A DNA stretch of 64,000 nt from Vitis vinifera (Eukaryota; Streptophyta; Magnoliopsida; Vitales; Vitaceae), in NCBI RefSeq assembly GCF_030704535.1, contig NC_081820.1, forward strand, positions 19,037,001 through 19,101,000. The letters run 5' to 3'. The notes beneath the pieces were generated by a model. That model was not told the origin of the DNA. It did not search any database and was given only the letters and a program-made list of their open reading frames with translations. This document shows positions 57,393 through 64,000 of this stretch, piece after piece; position 1 is the stretch's first letter, and the number at the start of each line of letters is the position of its first letter. The position numbers were made by a program, and so were the translations under genes.

Positions 57393-58049
57393 GGAAGAAT
57401 TATGTTTTGGGGGTAGATGGACCCCAAATTAACAAAAGGTCCATGTAACTCTTCAAATTGAGCTCAAGACCCGATGAAAGTATGAAAATTGAGTTGAAGG
57501 ATATCATCCTTCAGTATTTCCAAAAATGCCCTTTGTTGATTTTGAGAAAAACAAAATTAATATTTTTGAAAAATACTTTTATTTAATTTAATATTTTTTA
57601 TTTAATTTAATATTTTAAAAAAATACTTTTATGTAATTTAATATTTTTTTTAAATAAATTTATTTAATTTAATATTTTTTTAAAATAAATTTATTTAATT
57701 TAATATTTAAAAAATATTTAATTTAATATTTAAAAAATATTTAATTTAATATTTTTTTTAAATACTTTAATTTAATTTAATATTTTTGAAAAAAAAAATG
57801 TAATTTAATATTTTTGAAAAAAAATTATTTAATTTAATATTTTTGAAAACTACTTTTATTTAATTTAGTATTTTTGAAAAAAAATTATTGAAAAAAAATT
57901 ATTTAACTTAATTTTATAAAATATTTTATATGTGTTCTTAAAGGGTATATTTGTCCGTTACTATTTCATGTCCTTCAACTCAATTTGAAGAGTTATATGA
58001 ACCTTTTGTTAATTTGGGGGTCCATCTACCCCCAAAAGATAATTCTCCC
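57393..58049. mobile_element. MULE-type MITE, 657 bp
   Basis: Perfect 9-bp duplication TTAAATAAT (57384-57392, 58050-58058). Ends GGAAGAATTATGTTTTGGGG and, inverted, GGGAGAATTATCTTTTGGGG; the inverted repeat runs for about 100 bases, including GGTAGATGGACCCC and CTCTTCAAATTGAG. The middle is made of repeated TTTAATTTAATATTTTT words. The terminal GGGAGAATTA is shared with the 12.3-kb MULE at 42297, which could in principle be a relative of its transposase source. No coding capacity. Confidence 0.93.
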
Positions 58050-58058
58050 TTAAATAAT

Positions 58059-59035
58059 TGGAGTGAGCCGGGACAAAGGACAAGAGCATAACAACACAAG
58101 CATCATTGGAGCTCAACTTAACTCCACTTGTTCATTAATGTGGTTTATGGAAGGAGGAGAAAGATAAATATTACAAACAAAACTTACTTAAAAGAATACA
58201 AAACTTATAAATTAAATATTTATAGAAATATTCCTAATAATTTTTATAAGGATATCTACTATTATAATGACATATCGATATAGAAAAACTTCTATATAAT
58301 ATTTTTTATAAAAAGCAATTCATACTAGTTAAGAGTTTAAAACTGATTCAAATATAAAGAATTTTATTGAAATTCTTTTTTTAGAGATATTTCTTAAAAG
58401 GACATAATAATTCTTATTTTAAAAAAACTATCCCTATTTTTTTGTAATATGAAGATTAACCCCTTTTATATATATATATATATATATATACTCTTTATCA
58501 AAGTTGTTTATATCCATTTTTGACATCAAAATACTTTTTGTAAAGTAAGGTATTTTTTAAAATATAAGATTACATTAATAATTTAAAAATGTAAAAGTTA
58601 TCTTTACAAAGCGATAAATATTTGGACCTTTTAGCCTAAATATTTTTGTTTTATTAATATGATTAATTAAATATTAGAAATAGATTTTCATATTTCTTCT
58701 TAATTTTTACTGAAATTTTTTATTTTTGTTAAAAATTCAAAAGAATTTTGATTGATATATAAGAACTCGTAGTTTAATTAGCTCAAAATCTATGTATATC
58801 ATGGGGAATGCTAAAAATACTAGAATTAGAAAAATTAGACATACATAATTCAGTAGTAACCAATGCTAATAACAAAAGTAGAAGAATATGACCGGAGATT
58901 TATCCGATCATTAACTTCACGATCTTGAGGGATTGGTCGAAGTGCGTGTAAGTTGGTCCGGACATCCACGGTTATCTCAAAAATAAAAAATAAAAATAAA
59001 AAAATTAACACAGTATTCTTTCTTTCTACTATAGT
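58059..59035. other. Intergenic region 3' of the SAP gene, partly duplicated at 60.7-61.05 kb
   Basis: Blocks at about 58085-58190 (GAGCATAACAACACAAGC, CAACTTAACTCCAC, GGAAGGAGG) and 58675-58760 (TTTCATATTTCTTCTTAATT, AAAAATTCAAAAGAATTTT) recur in order at about 60705-60825 and 60975-61045. No gene seen; an (AT)n tract is at 58468-58492. Confidence 0.55.
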
Positions 59036-59494
59036 TTAGACCCTTCCTTCCAACTTATCTGGCTTAATTAATGGAATCTGCTTCTTCAAAATCTCACGTC
59101 CCATGGTCTTATAGTCGAAGCTACACTCATGTTTTTCAGGTAAACGATGCTCAGCACAAAACATACTTCCACATCGGCACTTAAATCCTATTATTCCCAC
59201 TTTCTTCTTACATGTCTCGCACCGCTCCACCTTCTTCTTTGTGGAAGAATCATCACTGATAGTTTTCTTCGTATTTTCTGAAGATAAAGATAATTGAGTC
59301 ATGGAGGTAACAACATCATCAACGGATGAGGTTGACGCTACTGTTGAACCCATAGCTTTCTCCATGGACTTTGTTTTTGCTTTCGCGGCCTCTTCTTCTT
59401 CCTTGAGAAAATCCTTGTAGCACTTAGAACATAGGTTTTGAGTGGCGGGTGTCCCGAAGAAGCCACAACCATTAACGCATAGTGGTGGATCCAT
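59036..59494 (-). CDS. Stress-associated protein, A20/AN1 zinc finger (SAP)
   Basis: 152 codons, single exon, full length for the family. N-terminal A20 finger at residues 6-30: CVNGCGFFGTPATQNLCSKC. A Ser/Thr-rich linker follows. C-terminal AN1 finger at about residues 92-128: CETCKKKVGIIGFKCRCG, then MFCAEHRLPEKHECSFDY, with all expected Cys and His present. Plant SAPs are intronless, stress-induced and act as ubiquitin-related regulators, some with E3 activity (family knowledge). The start is clear: MDPPLCVNGCG is typical. The AT-rich TATA-like site at 59589-59599 fits a leader of ~70 bases. The promoter contains a diverged direct duplication. Confidence 0.96.
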   Translation of the reverse strand: MDPPLCVNGCGFFGTPATQNLCSKCYKDFLKEEEEAAKAKTKSMEKAMGSTVASTSSVDDVVTSMTQLSLSSENTKKTISDDSSTKKKVERCETCKKKVGIIGFKCRCGSMFCAEHRLPEKHECSFDYKTMGREILKKQIPLIKPDKLEGRV

Positions 59495-59588
59495 CTCTTT
59501 CTTCTTCTTTCGCTCCTGTTTGCAGTTGAGTTCTTGATCTTCTTGGTGATGATTGAGATGAATGATGATCGAGATGGCTCTTTGTTCT

Positions 59589-59599
59589 CATATATAAAG
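59589..59599 (-). promoter_or_regulatory. Possible TATA box of the SAP gene
   Basis: Minus strand reads CTTTATATATG about 95 bases above the ATG, the only TATA-like site close by. The same stretch read on plus is TATATAAAG, so direction is not certain. Confidence 0.4.
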
Positions 59600-59604
59600 A
59601 GGGA

Positions 59605-59850
59605 GGGTGGTAGAGATTGTGTTAGTTGTCTTCTAGGATTTGGAAACCTTTTCGTGATAGGTTTCTATTTTCTGGAATCTCGAAAATAGATTTCAATATT
59701 TGGCAAAAGATTTTCTTCCCACCGACGAGAAACTTCTCAATACACCTCCTCCACACGTGCACCAGCACACGTGTATTAGAGTTAATTGTCTTTTAGGATT
59801 TGGAAATCTTTTGTTAATAGGTTTCTATTTTCTAGAATCTCAAATGCTCG
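59605..59850. repeat. Duplicated promoter segment of the SAP gene
   Basis: About 85 bases at 59615-59700 (GTTAGTTGTCTTCTAGGATT, GGAAACCTTTT, GGTTTCTATTTTCTGGAATC) recur at about 59775-59850 with a few changes. Between them lies CACACGTGCACC...CACACGTG, holding ACGTG cores of the ABRE/G-box type. Confidence 0.6.
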
Positions 59851-61410
59851 TAGGATTGGGCTTTACTTTTAGATTTCATTGTTTTGCTTTGTATTTAACA
59901 ATATTTAAAGAAAAATATGTATAAATAATATAACTTTATATGCAAGTTCACTAAATTGTAATGGTGCAATTTAGGTGAGTTGGCTTAACTCAACCAAAAA
60001 CTAACCCAACTTTATGAGAATTTTGTCAATCATTTTTAATATTCGGATTAATCATAGATTAAATTTTTTCAACTTAAACTCAATTTAAATTGGACTTGAA
60101 ACAAGGTTTCAACCATAGTTTTAAAAGGTGTGCTTAAAGCGTGCCTAGATTCAAAGCGCAACTACTCCCTAACTATAGTGTCTTGCTTGCCAAGACATGT
60201 GCCTTGTTGAAGTGGCACGTCTTGCTATTTTACTTTTCATTTTTAAACACTTTTATTCTTGAAATTTATAATTGTATATTGAAATTTTTGTAATTTTATT
60301 ATTTTTTTTAAATTGAATTTTCTCTTAAATGTTTGAATTTTAAATTTTTTTTATTAAATGAATTAGATTTTAAATCATATTTTGTAAAATTGATATGCAT
60401 ATTAAGTCAAGTTTCACTTCACTTAGATGTATGCTTTGTGTTGCACCTTACGCTTAAGCCATGGGATACTTTTGCGCCTTAGGTGCCCCTCATACCTTCT
60501 AAAACTATGGTCTAAATAAACAAACCTAAACCCAAATCTCATTTTTAAATTTTATAATTTATATTATTCATTTTATTTATTTTCCTTTTGGATTTTTTTT
60601 AAACAAAATATCGAATTATAATTATATTATACACTTTTATTCATTTTTCTCAAAAGATATATAAATTTATTTTTATTTTTTGTTATCATTACCATCCTTA
60701 AATGAGAGCATAATAATAACTCAAGCCCGGAGCACAACTTAACTCCACCTGCTGATTCTCCCTTCCCAATATTTGATGGAAGGAGGGGAAACCAAAATAT
60801 TACAAACAAAACTTGATTTTAAATTCAATACGAAATGTTGGCATATAACATCTTTACCCCATAAGAAATACTTTATCATTCACTTCTTGAAAGAGAAATA
60901 CCGAGACTCAGTGTACCACATAACGGACAATCCAAATTTTCTTCGATTTTGCAGGTGATCAATGCGAGATTAGAGAAAGATTTTAATATTTCTTCTTAAT
61001 TTTTACTGAAAATTTTTTATTTTTGTTAGAAATTCAAAAGAATTTTCAAGTCTTAAAAAGACTAAAAATACTTTTTAAAATCACTGTTAAACAGACTCTA
61101 AATCGATGATCATTTAAATATTAAATATGTTTTAAATTATAGTATATTACCCAACTTATAAATTTTATGATATATATCAAATTTAACCACCCATATTCCC
61201 TTTAGTTTCCAATATTTTCAACCTTACCCGCCATTCATACTTTTAATAAAAGGCATGTCTTCAACACAAAACCCTCTCAAGTCTTTGAAATTCCAGGACA
61301 GGGAATGATCTCAGTCGACGCTACAAGGGAAGTTGCCATTTCCTGCTCTAATTGCATATGAATTAATCTGCTATACCCAACCATGCCACATGCCTAAGAA
61401 TGGGAGCCCC
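59851..61410. other. Intergenic; partial duplicate of the region 3' of SAP
   Basis: No gene seen. 60705-60825 and 60975-61045 match 58085-58190 and 58675-58760, but the SAP coding part is absent between them, so this is a partial duplication or a copy with the gene deleted. Confidence 0.5.
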
Positions 61411-61415
61411 TTAAG

Positions 61416-61424
61416 TATATAAAA
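61416..61424 (+). promoter_or_regulatory. TATA box of the DUF688-like gene
   Basis: TATATAAAA, 182 bases above the main ATG; a transcription start near 61448 would give a leader of ~150 bases. Confidence 0.6.
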
Positions 61425-61501
61425 TCGTTAGGCAGAGCACTGGAGAAGTACCAAACCCAAAAGACAGAGAGCAGGTGAGCCTAATCTCTTGAAGCACAGT
61501 A

Positions 61502-61585
61502 ATGGTGGAGTTAGCAGCAAACATTTCTAAACCACTAGTGTACTCAGAGTATAATAGTGGCATACTGCACCTGACGAATGGCTAG
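61502..61585 (+). CDS. Upstream ORF in the leader of the DUF688-like gene
   Basis: 27 codons beginning MVELAANISKPLVYSEYNSG and ending at a TAG 12 bases before the main ATG. If the leader is not spliced, this would be translated first. Only position and frame support it; conservation is unknown. Confidence 0.3.
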   Translation: MVELAANISKPLVYSEYNSGILHLTNG

Positions 61586-61597
61586 GCTAAATCCAGC

Positions 61598-62861
61598 ATG
61601 ACAGAGCAGCAAGTCTCTTCTAACAGAAAGCAAATCAGACAGCCACCTTCAGTTCCATTTCTATGGGAAGAAAAACCAGGAATACCTAAGAAAGATTGGA
61701 AACCTGAGGTAACTGCAGTTAACCCTGCTCCACCTCCACCTCCACCTCCACCTCCACCTCCACCACCACCACCTCCACCACCACCACCACCTCCACCACC
61801 ACCTCCACCGCCGCCACCAGTCAAGCTCATTGCCTCCATTCCTTTCACTTGGGAGGAGAAGCCTGGAAAACCACTTCCCTTTTTCTCAGGGACACCACAT
61901 GATGATTCATTGCTTCTGTTCCCTCCCAAAAAGCTTGTGTGCTGCTCTTCATTATCTGATGCCGATTCAAAGGACTATGAAGATGATGGTGATGATGAAC
62001 ATGATGGGATATTTGAATCGGATTTCGAGGCATTTGGTTTTGAAACTGATGACTCCTTTAGTTCAGCCCCCTCCCTCTTAGCAAATAGGCTCATGTCAAC
62101 AGTGGCTATTTCTACTGCAGTTCCAGTGCAGAAAACTTCCTTGAATGAAGATAGCAATGACCAGCCAGAAAGCCCTTCCTCGCCAGCTTCTGAAACGAAC
62201 AGCAGTACAAGCACCTATGCAACTGGAACAACAAGCCTCGTCGGTTCCTCCTTTTTAGATTGTCTCTTTCCATTGTTTCCACCAAATTCCGGTTTTCTTG
62301 CAAAGGTTGGGTGCCCTGAGGGCTCTCCCCCTCCACCTGAACTGCAGAATAAGGGATTGGACCGTGAAACCAATTCCAGTGTCATAGTAAGAAGGGCACC
62401 CACACTTGGAGAACTGATAATGAAGAGCCGGAGAAGAAGTTATCGGCGGAAAGCAGTTCAAATGAGAAAGCACAATCTCTCAGTGGTAATTTGCCAGCTC
62501 TCATTTCTTTTAATGACATTTATTACCTACAACTACATTATGTCTCTTTATTCTACAAAAGGAACTGAGAAGTACATTCAATCAACAGCTAAAACATCTC
62601 CAAATCAAGAAAGCATAAATTAGACATTTCTATTCAACTCCTATGGCTCTAAGATAAAAAAATAATAATAATAATCACACACCTAAGTATTTGCTATTTT
62701 GCACCAGAAACTTAGAAACAACTTTTACTCTTGCCTGATTGCAATGATGGCAGGGATTCACAAAGAAGAGAGCTTTCGGATGCTGGATCTTTGGAACTGG
62801 TGGCAGCAGGATTGGAGGATTGCTTGGCAAAAAGAGACAACCGAGACTCAAACTGGTGTAG
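61598..62861 (+). CDS. Proline-rich DUF688-like protein, two exons
   Basis: Exon 1, 61598-62485 (296 codons), and exon 2, 62754-62861; donor GTGGTAATT and acceptor ATGGCAG join in frame for a 331-residue product. Two copies of the family motif, VPFLWEEKPGIPKKDWKP (residues ~19-36) and IPFTWEEKPGKPLPFF (after residue 80), are separated by a run of about 30 prolines encoded by CCACCT/CCACCA repeats (61727-61820). A long acidic, Ser-rich middle follows, then TLGELIMKSRRRSYRRKAVQ and the C-terminal KRAFGCWIFGTGGSRIGG ... PRLKLV, typical of the family end. The function of DUF688 proteins is unknown to me. The intron reading is strongly supported, because reading through the donor gives a non-family tail. 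Confidence 0.85.
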
Positions 62862-63127
62862 ACAAAACACCCCTTCTACCATCAAGCCACTCTTTTCACT
62901 CATTTCAATGTATGACCTCTGGGACATGAGGATGTAAAGAATTTACAAGTCTGTCAATGCAACTGAATTTCAAAATATGCAACTTCAAGACAACTATGCT
63001 TGAATTTTTTCACTTTTGAACCTCAAGTCAGAAGCTGTGCATATCAATCTGCAATTCCAAAACCATTGAAATTTTGATCTCTTACAGACGAATCACTAGA
63101 TGAAGGAGCTTAGTTTGAGTTCAAGTT
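62862..63127. other. Short intergenic region between convergent genes
   Basis: 3' flanks of the DUF688-like gene (plus) and the aminotransferase (minus); no separate feature seen. Confidence 0.5.
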
Positions 63128-64000
63128 TCAAGTTTCAACAACTCTCTGAATCCGTTTGATAACCACAGGAATATCTTCCTCAGCTAACATAGTAAAACAA
63201 CACCTGAACCATCCTGGTTCTATGCAATGGCAGGCTGACCCAGGAGTTACATTGATCTTACCAATCTTCAACAGCTTATCCCATAACTCAAGCTCTCCTT
63301 TCTCATTGTAAGGGCGAATTAATCCACTCATATCAGCCCAACAGTATAAACCAGCACTGCTCTTGGTGCACTCAATTCCCAATTGTTTCAAACCAGCTGC
63401 AAAAGCAACATACATTTTCTGTATCCTCTCTCTAGTGGTCTCAATATATCTTTGGATGAATCTTGTATCTGAAAGCATTGAAATTAGTATCCGCTGTGTT
63501 GGAGCTGAAACACTAGAAAATCTTGCTAACTTTTTAGCAGCAGCCAAAACACTGGTGTTGAAGGAATAGATAACCCCGACTCTAAAACCCGGAAGAGAAA
63601 GGTCTTTGGACAGCCCATATATTATATGAACCCTGTCCTTGTCAAAATCTTCTGACTCTAGAATCTCTGCCATACTAACAAACTCCTCACTTCCATAAGT
63701 GGATCCGGCAAATATTTCATCAGAGATTATATGGATGTTCTTCTCTCTGGCAAAGTCTAGAAGACTGTACAGGGTTTCCTTGTTTAGCATATTGCCAATA
63801 GGATTTGAGGGGTTTGAGATGAGAATTCCACGGACTCTTTGTCCACGCTTTCTTGCCTGATTAAATGCTTGATCAAGAGCAGTAACACTTAAGGCAAAGT
63901 TGTCAGAACTGCGACAGTGAACAGGTATTAGCTCCACACCAGTTCGCCATTTCATGTCCCTGTCAAAACTGCATAAAAGTTTTCTAATCAAGCTCCACAA
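63128..64000 (-). CDS. ACS10/ACS12-like aminotransferase, last exon (cut by right edge)
   Basis: Fold-type I PLP enzyme. The coding exon runs from about 63968 (acceptor TTTATGCAG, then T-TTT-GAC-AGG for FDRD) to 63128; sequence to 64000 is intron. Visible: [45 protein letters not shown] with the PLP-contacting Asp and Tyr region, [19 protein letters not shown] with the PLP lysine, and [20 protein letters not shown] with the Arg that binds the carboxylate. The C-terminus stops at RIQRVVET, without the phosphorylated tail of type 1 or 2 ACC synthases. WFRCCF (not WFRVCF) and the EDIP ending match Arabidopsis ACS10/ACS12, which act as amino-acid aminotransferases rather than making ACC (family knowledge). 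Upstream exons are outside the window. Confidence 0.88.
   Translation of the reverse strand: MWSLIRKLLCSFDRDMKWRTGVELIPVHCRSSDNFALSVTALDQAFNQARKRGQRVRGILISNPSNPIGNMLNKETLYSLLDFAREKNIHIISDEIFAGSTYGSEEFVSMAEILESEDFDKDRVHIIYGLSKDLSLPGFRVGVIYSFNTSVLAAAKKLARFSSVSAPTQRILISMLSDTRFIQRYIETTRERIQKMYVAFAAGLKQLGIECTKSSAGLYCWADMSGLIRPYNEKGELELWDKLLKIGKINVTPGSACHCIEPGWFRCCFTMLAEEDIPVVIKRIQRVVET

Noticed and set aside
61582..61929. Minus-strand ORF with a long Gly run
   Set aside because: Antisense of the CCACCT/CCACCA polyproline repeat in the DUF688-like gene.
62486..62623. Read-through extension of the DUF688-like exon 1
   Set aside because: The extension is hydrophobic intron-like text after a good donor, while splicing to 62754 gives the family C-terminus.

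Overview
The window is plant nuclear DNA, very AT-rich, with introns, few genes and many transposable elements. Gene families (UGT72 glucosyltransferase, SAP zinc finger, ACS10/12-type aminotransferase, PRORP, Der GTPase, ClpX) and repeat types fit a woody eudicot; grapevine (Vitis) is my best guess, but that is inference from memory, not a search.

Layout. 1-1015 (-): first three coding exons of an organellar Der/EngA GTPase that runs off the left edge. 3.7-4.7 kb: decayed hAT-like element. 5.06-9.31 kb: large element ending in CGGGGTCTACA and holding pieces of at least four unrelated host genes (mitochondrial phosphate carrier, YTH/ECT, PPDK, PPR). 9.8-12.2 kb: broken protein-only RNase P (PRORP) copy. 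14-20.7 kb: an LTR-like sequence split by a young Copia element (15247-20311, TSD ACCCT) and abutting a ClpX gene fragment. 22.6-23.0 kb: tRNA-derived SINE-like units. 28.3-31.2 kb: UGT72-type gene plus the relic of a second copy. 31.8-35 kb: MULE-type MITE, then a hAT-like element with another hAT-like element inside it. 36.4-40.4 kb: second member of the TGTAGACCCCGTA family (TSD ACATA), carrying a D-type cyclin start. 42.3-54.6 kb: a 12.3-kb Mutator-like element (9-bp TSD TTTATATTA, ~77-bp TIRs) with decayed transposase, a GRF zinc-finger/membrane ORF, a decayed Ulp1-type protease gene on the opposite strand, and a nested hAT-like element (TSD ATTACGAT). 57.4-58.0 kb: another MULE-type MITE. 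59-64 kb: the gene-rich end with a SAP A20/AN1 protein (-), a polyproline DUF688-like protein (+), and the last exon of an ACS10/12-like aminotransferase (-).

Probably functional host genes: the Der GTPase, UGT72-type glucosyltransferase, SAP protein, DUF688-like protein and ACS10/12-like enzyme. They form no operon or pathway. The rest is mostly mobile DNA, and the most interesting parts are the two gene-capturing ~4-kb elements and the three-gene MULE with its nested insertion. Exon borders were set by eye from GT/AG sites and frame continuity.
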